Source: Trichostrongylus colubriformis
Taxonomy: Eukaryota; Nematoda; Chromadorea; Rhabditida; Trichostrongylidae
NCBI GenBank assembly: GCA_963978905.1
Contig: OZ022259.1
Location: 16,900,068 to 16,964,067 of the forward strand
Reading direction: 5' to 3'
Length of the DNA stretch: 64,000 nucleotides
Shown: piece by piece, positions 31,201-43,200 of the stretch
Layout: each line of letters opens with the position of its first letter
Numbering within the stretch: position 1 is the stretch's first letter
Translations under genes and position numbers: made by a program
The notes under the pieces: generated by a model
Seen by the model: the letters and a program-made list of their open reading frames with translations, nothing else
Database searches by the model: none
Told to the model about the DNA's origin: nothing

Positions 31201-34200
31201 TCGGGAACTTATTCCGAGTAAACATGATGTGTCACCTCAACACGGCGAAATCAGAGATTTCGTCACTCTGGTTCACAACCTCGCTAAGGTCCGATCACTC
31301 TGGGTACCTGATGGGATTCATCTTGGGTGGTGCTCTTGAGTAGTCCGTTTTTCCCAGACTCCCAACATCCTTCGTTTCCAAGAGCCAAAACGTACCGTTA
31401 CCACTGAAAACCCTCCGGAGGGGGTTTGAGGTAGAAAAATGACACTTCGGGTCATATGTAGTCACGTTGTCCGAGCAGCAAGGGCTCTGTGACTTTCATG
31501 AACCGAAGGACAAATCCTTAGAAAGCTTCCCATAAAGGACCTACCACGGAACCTGGCTCCACTGTTTCAAGCGGACCTTGATACCGTAGCTGCTCTGAAG
31601 CCCGACTGCGCCGACTGAAGGCTCCATATTTTGAAGAAGATGAAAGAAGTGTCTCAGCTTGCTCCTGTTTCTACAGGAACATTTCGGAAATATTTTGCCC
31701 CAATACTTTTACCTCTTTCGTTTCCCTATGTTTTGTATACTTGACGGATGTGTACCGTGAGCAAAAATACTTTTTTGGCACTCCCTGTATACCGTCCGGA
31801 ACGATCCATTCCAGCACAGGTGATCAAAAAATTGAAGTTCTCCTTACGGCAGTGCCTGGTGAAACAATTCGCATTGGTGAAACCATTCGCACTCTACGAG
31901 ATGCTTCCACTGCAGCAGCGAACCCAGCGAGACGGCTCAGCACATGTTCCTCTTCTGGGTTTTTCGATGTTCCGGTAACATTCTTTTCCTAAATTTAGTC
32001 CATTCATTTTTTATCAAAATACAATCGACACTTCAATATAATTCTCTGATACTTTCAATATGAAACAGCATTAAGAAAAGAATAAGCTCACGGCAACTGG
32101 TTCACATTTATAAGATGACTGCAGTGAAGGTACAGAAGATGCACAGACAGCAGATGATGAAGATTCCAGATCACGCTGAAACACCTTCGAATAAAAGTCG
32201 AAAAGTTCATTGCTAACAAGCCACCGAACAGAGCACACCCAGGTGTCGAGGAAAATAGTCGCCTCAGTACAACTTCCCCTCCTACACGGATACCGAATAC
32301 GAGCCCCTTTTTTGACCTCTACAATATCAGTGTCTGTTGCCGGATTCTCGCTGCTCGTGCTCGTGCGCATTTTTGCCCCTGAGAGCAGCAGTCCAAGGGT
32401 CCCAGGGAAGCGTTCGGCTCGCACCCTCGGGCGGTGAACGCGGTGAGAGTACTCCGGGCTACGGTATTCCGCCGCACAAAAACCGGGCCGGAAACAGCCG
32501 ATGTAAACAGCACAATGACCCCCAAAATGCGTCCCTTGAATTTTTGTGATATGCCCCGCCCCAGACAACTCGTCCAATTCGAGATCGTCCAAAAGAGGTC
32601 AAACTAGAACGGGAGGGGGACTTTTTTCAAATTGGCGGTTAGCCTAAGCCTTGGGAAGGAAAAAGCCTCGAAACGTGCGCATAACTCGTCGAAATCGAGA
32701 CAACTCTTCCAGAAGACGGACGGAAATCTCGTCCACGCAGGTTTCCCTTCGTCCGTCCGTCCGTCCGCGTCCGTTCGTCCGTCCGTTTGCACTGTGTTTT
32801 ATTGCCATGAATCCTTACTTGAAGCAAAAAGATATTTATTTCACATTTTCTCACACGAGCTCGCTGCGAAAACACTTCGCTTCTCATCGGTTAACTGGAG
32901 TTTGGATTTCAGTGCTTATAGCTTATCTCCGCAGGGACAATCCTTCCCCCCTTCCATCCGGACAAATACGATCCTCTCTCGAGGAATCCTCGATTCCGGG
33001 ATACCATGCCACCGGAAGGCGTGTGTGGCGCAATGTGCAGTAAGAAGCGCGCCTTTATAAGGTCACACCAGGCCGTACGCCCGTGGTGGAGCGCCTCCAA
33101 CACAAGCGGACCGCCTCGCTTATTTCCTTAGTAGCCCCACGAGCTATAAACTACAGAAAACATATCAAAATCTCCTACTTACCATATCAATTAAAACCTC
33201 ATCAATAAAGGACTAGACATGTACTAGCCATTTCATGGAACGGATCCCTTCCACGACGTGAACGGTACTACGGGAGCATCGTGAAACGAACTTTATTTCT
33301 ACTAATTAGTTGTAATCATAGACTTACAAAGCTCAGTTCTCTCAGATCCGGCTTCACACTTCGCAGACGGTTTTTGGACGATGTCAGCGCAGACATATCC
33401 TTATCAGAGAGGATTTTTGACAGCTTACTCTCAATGGTAGTACGTATTTCCCGAATAACATGCGGCAGATTGCTTTGCATACAAGCCTTACTTAAATGGT
33501 TCAAACGTTGCACAACCTGAAAAAAAACTACCGCACTTCAAGAGATATGAATATGAGTTTTGCAAATCGACTAACCTCTTGGAACTGTTTATACTCCATT
33601 TCTGCTTCCTTTTTGATCTTCGTCATATCTCGTGGAGGCACTGTTGTTTTACTGAATTGGCTCGGTTCATTCGAACATTCATTCGAAGACAATCCACTGG
33701 AAAGTTCTTGGGAAGTGTTTATTTCTTCACTGATTCCAGGATCGAAGTGTGTCGCATTAGACTCCTCAGACATCTGACCATTTCGCGATGTCTGCGGAGT
33801 TGTAGAACAACTAGCTGCGAAACGATGTTTGACGACGGGAATGAGTTCACGAGCTGAATTACAGACCAATTATCAAGAATTTTGAAAACTCGGAAACACA
33901 GTTCATGAACAGCAGAGGGTGCTTTGCCTCTCATAGTAGCTTCCAAGTTTCCCTTCACAAGCGGCATCCATCCCACCCCCTGAACACCGGACTCATCTGT
34001 TGGGAACGTCTGATGGCTTTATTCACTGTGAGCGAACTGTCTTCACTATAGAACACTATCGGCTACCCATTGGAACTATGGAAAATCAAAAAAGGACAGA
34101 TATGAGGTTTTGCCTTTTGGCGATATAACCGAATAACCTAAATCCGCTTGTTCTACGTGAACAGTTTATCTTAGCAGCTATTCTACGAATAGATGACAGC

Positions 34201-37200
34201 AATAGAGACTACTTAACTAAAAAACCACCTTTTACGGAGAAAGTGGCCACTGCATGACAGTGAACGCAAGGCACTCCGTTGTAATTCGTGACCACACAGT
34301 CGCACTTCATCTGATACGCGCATGCGCCACATCGATCACAATGACTACCAGTCTGGAATAGGATACTTTCTCAAATCAAAAACAATGACAGTGTCGTATA
34401 AAAACTAACTCATAAACCAGGAAGCTTTTACAAATAGAATGGCTCAGACTGAGATAATTTTATTACGAAAACAGCATCCCTACTATATATACCATTTCCA
34501 CTTTGAACTGGACACTTTTCAAAACACCTGGGACATTTTTTAAATCAAATCAGACATTTTTCAAACCACCTGGGACACTGTTGAAATCAAATCGAACGTT
34601 TTTCAAACCACCAGGAACGATTTTCAAATCAAAAAGACGTCTTTCACATCAACATGGACGTTCTTTCATTTGTTGTTTTTTGATTTTTTTTGTTTATTTG
34701 GGTTTCTTTTTGAACTTCACAGTGTATTCTTAATGCAATATGACGAAAACAAATACAATTTTTTTCACAAAAAAAGTAAACAGATTATTAAAACGTGTTC
34801 AGTTACTAAAGGATTGCCCTGCCGCAGCAGCCGCCATGTTCATCATGTTGACTCGGTCCAATTCATAGTGGCAATTCTTCAGTTTAATCTTCAACTTTCT
34901 TAGGGTGTTGAAAATAGAAGAAACGGCCAACTCGATGTTCACTCCCTTCAGCCGTTGCTGAATCTTCCGCACAGTATCTTCTGGATTTTGCTCCACGATC
35001 TCTTCAATGCGCTGCAGAGCGGTCAGCTTGGATCTTTTGTTTCCTCCACAGCTACGCTGGACAATGGCACCTTCCTTCCTGTACGCACTGATGATATTCC
35101 TTGCCGTACTCTCGTTAACACCAGCGACATGAGCGCCTTCATGGATTGATCTTCCGCCCACTTGTACAAGCTTGACGAGGATTTCCTTTGCGCCAAGGTC
35201 GTCCGCCTGTAACGTCGCCGCTCACCAGATTTGAGCTCTCCTTGCTGCTCATGGATGCTCGTGAAGTAGACTGGACAGGACGCAGTTTACAGTTGAAGGG
35301 ATTACGAAAGTCAAGCCGCCGTGTTAGTATTTCGCGCGCTTGACGCGGCAATCCTTTTTGAAATGCGGCTATTTGTCGACGGGTACTGCCATTTGACAAT
35401 GTGTTTTGTATTTACGCTTGTCATCAGAACATGCAGAAATGCTCATAGAAAGTTGTCCGACTTGAATTGAAAAACTCCATTTTGATTGGAAAAATGTTCT
35501 GGGTGGTTTGAAAAAAGTCTAATGTGGTTTAAAAATCGTACCTGGTGATATGAAAAACGTCCGACTTGATATAAAAGCGCCTTGGGTGATTTGAAAAACG
35601 TCAATATTGGTTTGGAAAATGTCCAGTTCAAAGTGGAAATGGTATATAAAACGCTTTGCCCGTCTGTCCCTTCATCCATCCCTCCATCTGTCACGAAATT
35701 AGGTATTATATGAAAAACGATCCGTGGAGATGGGGACAAATGTGGCATGGGTAGGGTATGGGACAGCAAGTAAAGACCTTACATGGACCAAGTTAGGTTC
35801 CGCCCGGTGGGCGGGGCGTGCACTGGAATGTTCCCTTTTTAGCCTTAAAACTGTTGACTGGGTTCGAATGTGCCCCAGACGTGAGGAGAAGATGGATTTA
35901 AGTCAGGGATGAATTTCTGAAGGTCAAGGAAGATTTCTCGGCACAATGGGCGGAGCATTTGTAGAAGTGAGGAGCTTGGACATTACATGAAAAACGACCT
36001 GGGAGATGGGGCAAGTGTGGGATGGGTAGGGCATGGAACAAGAAGTAAGGAGCACCCATGCACCAAGTTGAGCTCCTCCCACGGTGGGCAGAGCGTGCAG
36101 TGAAATACACTGTCCTCAAGGAAAAGAGCAATTTCGATCGAATGACAGACGCACATGGTGTTTGGCTCACAGTTGTGCGCCAGCCAACTGGTAATAATAA
36201 ACAGTAAATGAAAGCATACGATTACTGCATGGAAGGGGCTAACTGCTGAAAACGCGCTGGTCTGACAGTCAGCGCACGAAGGTTACGTAATGGTGCTGGG
36301 CCCTGGGGACTACAGACTTCAAAATTCAAACCAGATATTCATGCTCTTCTTCTCTACCAAACGTTCGTGCTCTCCTGCTTTGCTCTTTCCTGCACGGATT
36401 GACAAACTACCTCATCGCTGATCAGTACTACTATTGACAACTACAATTTATCCCTGAAATTGTACCTAAGTTACTTTTTACACCCACGATTAGAACTTCA
36501 TTGCTAATATCACTTCTTCCAAGGACCATCCCGCATAGCATTCTGGACATAAAGTTGAACTTAAGAAATCGAACTCAATGACTCTAAAATTGAGAAAATG
36601 GGTCCATCAATATCATTTACATGGGAGAAGACTTGACAGGTTCGGTCTGATGTAGTTTACATATATGAATACATTTTATGTTTGAAAAAAAAAAAAACGC
36701 TCAACGTTCGCCAACTGAATTTGACAGTAAAGGACGTGAATCGCGCCACAGTGAGTGAAATGAAATTAGAGATTGCCAAAACATGGATCCACACTCCCCA
36801 GTGGGATCGAGGTGCAAAGGTTTCTTAAACTGTCATAGCTGGAAGCGGTACGCAGTGAAACGAAGGCTCCCTCATGGAGGACATGGTCCGCTGACCTGTA
36901 GGGCCTAATTAAATGCCGCAGCGCACATTTCACATCTGAATGCGGCGACGGTTTCTATAAATTTTTGGCGTTGGTTACGTTAACCATATTTTCCCTTTTG
37001 ATACATCAATTATCACTCCAGCTGCAGCAAAAGGAGTCATAAAAAGGGAGATATACGCCGGATCGAAAAATCACGTCAATCTTTGTGCACTCACTCTTAT
37101 AAATGCAGAATATCGATACATTTACGCTACTACTAATTCCAGAAACCCCTGCCAGCTCGGAAGATCTCTCTATAATGCTACTTTGAATTTTTTGAAATTT

Positions 37201-40200
37201 CAAAATTACCACGTAAACTCGTGATACAAAAGGACATTAACAAAAACCACCTCCGCCTCGCAATGGCAAGGATCGCCAACAACCACATTGTGCTCTTGAC
37301 CATCTTCTGATACAACCGCCCAAGTGTTGTTCGATATCTCGATTATCATATCCTGCGGACGAAATCGGCATTTCCAAGATAAAATATCTCTGCATACAGC
37401 AGCTAGTTCATGAACAGACCTGATGACCTTCATAGTATTGCAACGCTTCCTTGTGTTTCCGATGATTGTAATGGATTCTGTGATTGTATTTCCCACTTTT
37501 CAGCAACGCATCTCCTACTTTGTGGCCTAGGTGGCCTAAACACGCAACGTACTGTACTCCTTGTGAATCTCCTTCGAGGTTCTCCACAACCTATAAAATC
37601 CATGCATTAATTTCTAAAATTGCAGCCTTGATTATTCTTCAAAGTTATGGATTTGTCTCGGATTGCGAATCCTTATCAGCATCCCAATATAGTGTTATGC
37701 CCCCTGCTATTGCTGAGCCCCTTCCCCCCCCCCCCCCCCGGGAATCCGTAATAAACCTTGTAGCTAGAATCGATGCTGTAAAGCGCCGCGCCGCAGAAGT
37801 CAATGTGGTCGACATGTGTTCCACTTCATAGATTTTATTTTGAACAAACGTTCCTTTCAGCTGCCGCTTGGCACTGCAGGATCTTTTGGGTGTGTGCAGG
37901 TATGACGAAAAATCGCGTGGCCGCCCGCGGCGAGAGGTTCGGCGGGTGCGAGTACCAGTGGCAGGGCATGGCAGCCTTCAAGCGAGGCAGTGTGGCATGG
38001 GTGGAGGGGGTGGCATGGGTGCAGGAGGCGGTGTGGCATGGGTGGAAGTGCAAAGGTGACGCAGCCACCTTTGCCGGGCTCGCAAGGGCAATCGATTCGG
38101 CAAGTCGTGCTGGTGGCGCCGCGAAGCGATTTTCCGTCATAAGTGCACGCACCTCTTTTCTGTGTATTGAGGAGAACATTCAAGTTAGATCTGATTCGCA
38201 CGATATACATACCTTGATGAAAGCAGGACAATGAGAGTGAACACGTTTACTAATCGAAAACCGCTGCCGCATTGTCTTCGGATCGACCACGTCTCCTTTA
38301 CCTCTTGCATGGCTACACAGAAAAACATGATTTCGTCCAGTAGGTGAGGTTCGTGAAAATCTCCTTGTGAATCGCACTTTTGTCAAGCATTCCACAGAAG
38401 TCAACCATTCCTGAAAAAAAGTACGGAAGCCCGTTGACTGTAATTAAGTATGGATAGAGGAGATGACCGGGGAATACTCACACTGAACTCCTTCTGGTTG
38501 GCGAAGTTACCTTCAATTATTGAAAAGTCTTGGCCATTCTCCCCATTGTGCGTTTCAGCGCAATGCTGTGTGAGCTCATATCCTGTACGAAACACTTGGT
38601 GACATCCTGGACAAGTCACCTTAAAACGACCCTTTTCACCGTGCTCTATCAGCTGCTCTGCGTGCGATTTCTGAAATGAAAACTTTATTTCACAATGGAA
38701 AGAGCTGCTTTAAAACCACGCTTAACTATTTATTTAAAGACACTGGAAGGGGGTAATTTTGGCTAGCGGTAGAACAGACGTAGTGCGGACGAGTTTAAGT
38801 GGCCGCCATTGCACAAATTCGCCAATTTGACGCCTTGGCATTGTGCCAAAAGGAGATGTTTCTACTATATTAGGTTGTTGCAAAATTAATTTCGGAAATC
38901 TACCGCATACTTCAAATTACTATAACTCAGCTTAAACACAAGTTTATTAATCGAAGTAAAAACCATCAGAATCTACACACTTTTGCCAACGAACAGGCAA
39001 TAAATCTAAGCCTTCACTATAAAAACTACCATCACGAGAATCAGCGAAGTCAAGGAAGGCACATTCAACATCGTCTAAATTAGTAAATTGTTTCTGACGC
39101 AGATGAGAATTGAGGGCTCGAAAAAAGTGATAGTCTGTTGGGGAAAGGCCGGGAGAATACGCTGGGTGAGGGAGAACTTCTATACCCAAGTGGGTCAATT
39201 TTTGCCGAGTGATTTGTGAGGTGTGTGGCCTTGCGTTGTCCTGCAACAGGATCGGCCCTCCTCTATTCACCACCGCCGGCCACAATTTTTGCAACTTTCT
39301 ATACATTTGCTCCAGATCACAACAGTAAGACTCTGCTGTGACTGGCTGACCAGGTTGCAAGAAACTGTAATGGATTACACCTTTACAACACCACCACACA
39401 GTAATCATAACCTTTTTAGGGTGAAGGTCGGGTTTAGGAAAAGTTTTTGGAGGAGCATCCTTATCTACCCAGACTAATCCCCGCTTCCTGTTATCATAAA
39501 GAACCCATTTTTCATCTACAGTTATAATACGGTTTACAAATGCCTCATTTTTATAGCGAACTAGGAGATTAGAGCAGGTGTCGAAACGTGCCAGACGCTG
39601 CTCATCGGTCAGGTCATGAGGCACCCACTTGGACATCTTCTTCACCTTGCCGATTGTCAGCAAATGTCTGGCCACTGTAGAGTAATGTACGCCTAGGTCT
39701 TCTGCTAACGTACGAGTATTCGTCTCCGGATTTGCTTCGACGGCTCTCCTTGAATCTTGATCATTAAGCGATGACCTGCGGCCGCGACCCGACTTCTCTT
39801 CGAGATCAAAATCGCCAGAAGCAAACTTTTCAAACCAGAGCTCCACTGTTCGTTCGCAAGGACAGTTCGTCCCAAAAACACTACTGAGATTACGAGCTGC
39901 CTCCGCTGCGGAGTGTTCCAATTTAAACTCATAAGGCATGATGACTCGATAGTCGCGTCGGTTCATGATTATACGCAGCCCTGGAAAAGGCCGGCTGGAA
40001 AACTTAGAGCGACATTCATAGAAGTTTCTGAAAGAGCAGAAAAAACCCACCAAATGGTATGCCTGGCGTTCCTTGGGATGGAATAGTTCAGGGTAAAAAA
40101 TCTACTTATTTTAATTTTGCAACAACCTAATAAATTTGTTTTTCCTTCTACTTTTTACTTTATTCTTCCTTATGTTGTTTCTAGATGTACTTATATGAAT

Positions 40201-43200
40201 GCTAATGTAGTTGGGAATGGCCACTCACTGCGCTGGGGTTCAGGTGCTACATTTAACGTCGGCCCGAGACCCTCCTCCTACAGCGGACAACTCGGAAAGT
40301 CAGTGTGTTGGATGCGAATGGGATGCGAATACACACCGCAGCGTTGCGCTTTTGTGTCCGGATTTTTCACCTGTTATCGCTTCTAACCTTCAGTGTTCGA
40401 TACAAAATGCTCATTTCTTTGCATCTTCCTCTTGTTTCTGACCCCTTCCGGTTCCTTTAACAGAAAGGGCCACCACTCTCTACGGGCAGATTAATCGATT
40501 CACAAGGTACAAGTATGCACCTTCATTTCCACACCGCGGTTAGTCACTAGGGCGTTAAAGCACAGCGGCAAAAACAATTACGTTGTAAGAAGAAGCAGTG
40601 ACAATCATGGTCTGCGTCCAAGTAACTCGCCTACCTCCTCTTTGACCTCTTTAACTAAGCGCTTTATGAGCTCATGCAATAGCGACTACTAGATCAAGAT
40701 AGCCCTAACTTGGAGTGTGAATTTTTTCCTTGATTTTTTCTTCACTGGCTAGCCACTTAAAACCTTTGTTCGATCCCTGCACGCAATAATGGACCGAATT
40801 ACGCCCCGCCCACAGTGGGCGGAGTGTGCTGTGAAATGTTCCATTTCAGTCCGAAAACTATTATTGGATCCCAATATGAACCAGACGTGGGGAAAAGGTT
40901 GTTCAAGTTCAGCGATGAGTTTCTGAAAGACGTGGAAGAGGCCCGCACGTAATGGGCGCAGCGCGCAGTGAGAGAGCGCCTCTTACAGCTGAAACTTGTA
41001 ACTAGGTCACGACGCAGACTTGAAACCAGAAAAAAAAATCGGTAGGAATTACCAATCTCCGAGCCATATTGCACACTTGGAAAAAGCGGAGAACAGCCCA
41101 CAAGAGCGGTGTGTGATATTAGACGGATGACACCCACTGCCGCAATTGCGATTTATTCCCAGAATTGTTCCGAAAATGAGAGAAAAGTGAGAGTTGTCAA
41201 TAGTGGCTAGAGCTATGAAAGGAAGAAAAGTTACAACGATGCGCGGAGCGTTTGTGATGATAGGCGGAGCTTTTACGTTACATAAAAACAACTTGTGAAA
41301 ATGGAGAAGAGTTTGGGATTGGTAGGACATGGGACAGGAAGTAAGGAACACACATGAACCAAGTTAAGCTTCGCCCACAGTGGTCGAAGCGTGCACTGAA
41401 ACGTGCGGTCCTCGAATTGGAAATTGTTCGTTCGATTTGGAAATGGTTTGAACGACGGGAAAAGATGACTTAAGATCAGCCATGAGTTTCTAAAAGTTAT
41501 CAAAGACGCTTGAGCAGAGTGGGCAGAGCGCACCGCAAACGGGCAGTCCGTGCAACAAGAATTCATAACTCGCTTCCAACGCAGCCTTAGTGCCAGGAGA
41601 AAATCGTAGAAAAGGAATGTCAAGCTAACTTGAACACACTTAAAATGAGCGGAAACCTGCCCACAGTTGGCGGAGCGTGTAGTTAATCGTGTGGTGCTCA
41701 CTGTAAAAATTGCAAATTATTTCGGTGGTTTAGGAACAGGAAGAAGAAAAGGAGGCGGTTGGTAGGTGAGGCAATAAAGAAGAAAATTTTCAAGTGTGGG
41801 CTGACCTTTTGCGGTGGTGGACGGAGCTTGGGCATCATACAAAAAATAACCGGTGGAGATTCGGAGAAGTCTGGGATAAGTAGTGCATAGGACAAGAAGT
41901 AAGGAGCACACACGAGCTACATTAACCCCGCCCACCATGTGCGAAGCGTGCACTGAAACCTACAGTCCTCAAATCGAAAATCGTTTTTTTTTCGGTTCGA
42001 ACGTGAAAAGAAAATGGGTTAAGGTCAGCCATGAGTTTCTGAAAGACAACAAGGAGATTTGGGCAGAGTGAGCGGAGCGCACCCCGAATAGGCGACCCGT
42101 ACCCGATCCTCACGCAACTTTGAGGCCAGGGAAATTGGTAGGAATGACCAACGGTCAAGCTATCTTAAACACACATAAAATGAGCGGAGACTTGCACAAA
42201 GTAAGCGGAGCGTGATGTGATAATTGGTACTGAGTAAATTCATAGAAAAATGCAATTCCGATCGACCCACTGAAGCCCGTTATCTTAAGCGCGCAGTAGT
42301 GTGCACTAGCCCAGCTGGCATGTATATAGCACAATTCGCCTGTCTGTTCGTCCATCCGTCCCTCCGTCCCTTATACTGCCACGAAATTAGGTATTACTGA
42401 AATCAGCGTATGGAAATGTGGACAAATTTGGGATGAATAGAGCATGAGACAGGAAGTAAGTAGGACACATGAGCTGAGCTAAGCTCCGCCCACGGTGGGC
42501 GGAACATGCACTGAAATGTCCGGTATTAAAACCGAAAACTGTCAGTTGGGTTCCATAATGGTCCAAACCTGGGGAATGGGGAAATATGATCAGCCGTGAG
42601 TTTTTGAAATACGTAAAAGGAGCCCGGGCAGCGGCGGAGCGAAGGCTGTGTGGGTAGTGGGAAGACTATAACAAAAATTCACAGCTCAGTATCAACGCAT
42701 CATTGATACGAGGACTAGAGGAAAATCGTAGAGATGACCAACGTCTGAGCTGTCTTGAACGCACTTAAAACGGGCGGAAACCGTTCACACTGGGTGGAGC
42801 ATGTAATTAATTGGGTGATCATTGTAAAAACTGCAATTTATTTCGAGAGTGATTTAGAGAAGGAGGAGAAAATTTGATTGGTAGTAGGTGAGCTATGCAA
42901 AGAAGCGAGCTTTCAACTGTGGGCAGAACTTTTGCATTAATGGGAACGTGAGCTTAAACAAAAAGTTCCCAGTAAGCTATTGGGAACATGCGCGTGGAGA
43001 AAAAAATGAATAAATATGAGAGGCAAGTGCTGCTCACAAGGAACGGGCCTGCGTCGAGGCGTTCGCAGCTGAAATCGAGAAGTGTGCAACACGACGTGAG
43101 GTGGTGTTGAGATAAAATTTTATCATACATACAGTAGCGCTCAAAAGTCTTCGGCCGAAACTTTTCTGTCATAACTTTTTTTACTTGACCAAATTTGATA

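Larger units (their letters stand above)
28718..31789 (+). mobile_element. TA-flanked inverted-repeat element, copy 1, split by a 2.3-kb insertion
   Basis: The left end TACAGGGGTTGCCAAAAAAG (28718) and inverse right end (to 31789, CCCTGTA) are flanked by TA. Comparison with copy 3 (44424-45130) shows that sequence running through CTTTCAACCC...AGTCGAACTTCAG in copy 3 is interrupted here: the left part stops at about 28770 and the rest resumes at about 31092. The intervening 2.3 kb therefore entered later. It carries a minus-strand Helitron-like element plus flanking sequence with a TATA box. TA duplication and short inverted termini suggest a Tc1/mariner-type non-autonomous element. Confidence 0.6.
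34476..36191 (+). mobile_element. Helitron-like element, split by a nested DNA transposon
   Basis: The 5' end TCCCTACTATATATA follows an A at about 34475. The head resumes at about 35647 (ATAAAACGCTTTGCCCGTC, then GTCTGTCACGAAATT) after a nested element. It ends CAGCCAACTGG before a T (36191). The terminal hairpin is imperfect (GGCTCACAGTTGTGCGCC, one mismatch). The body has about two units of the 270-bp repeat seen at 10.6 kb (ATGAAAAACGA... at 35.71 and 35.98 kb). No proteins are encoded by the Helitron part. Confidence 0.6.

Noticed and set aside
37835..38234. Overlapping long frames on both strands, His/Pro/Cys rich
   Set aside because: High GC and short-word repeats keep all frames open; flanking exons join in phase without this stretch.
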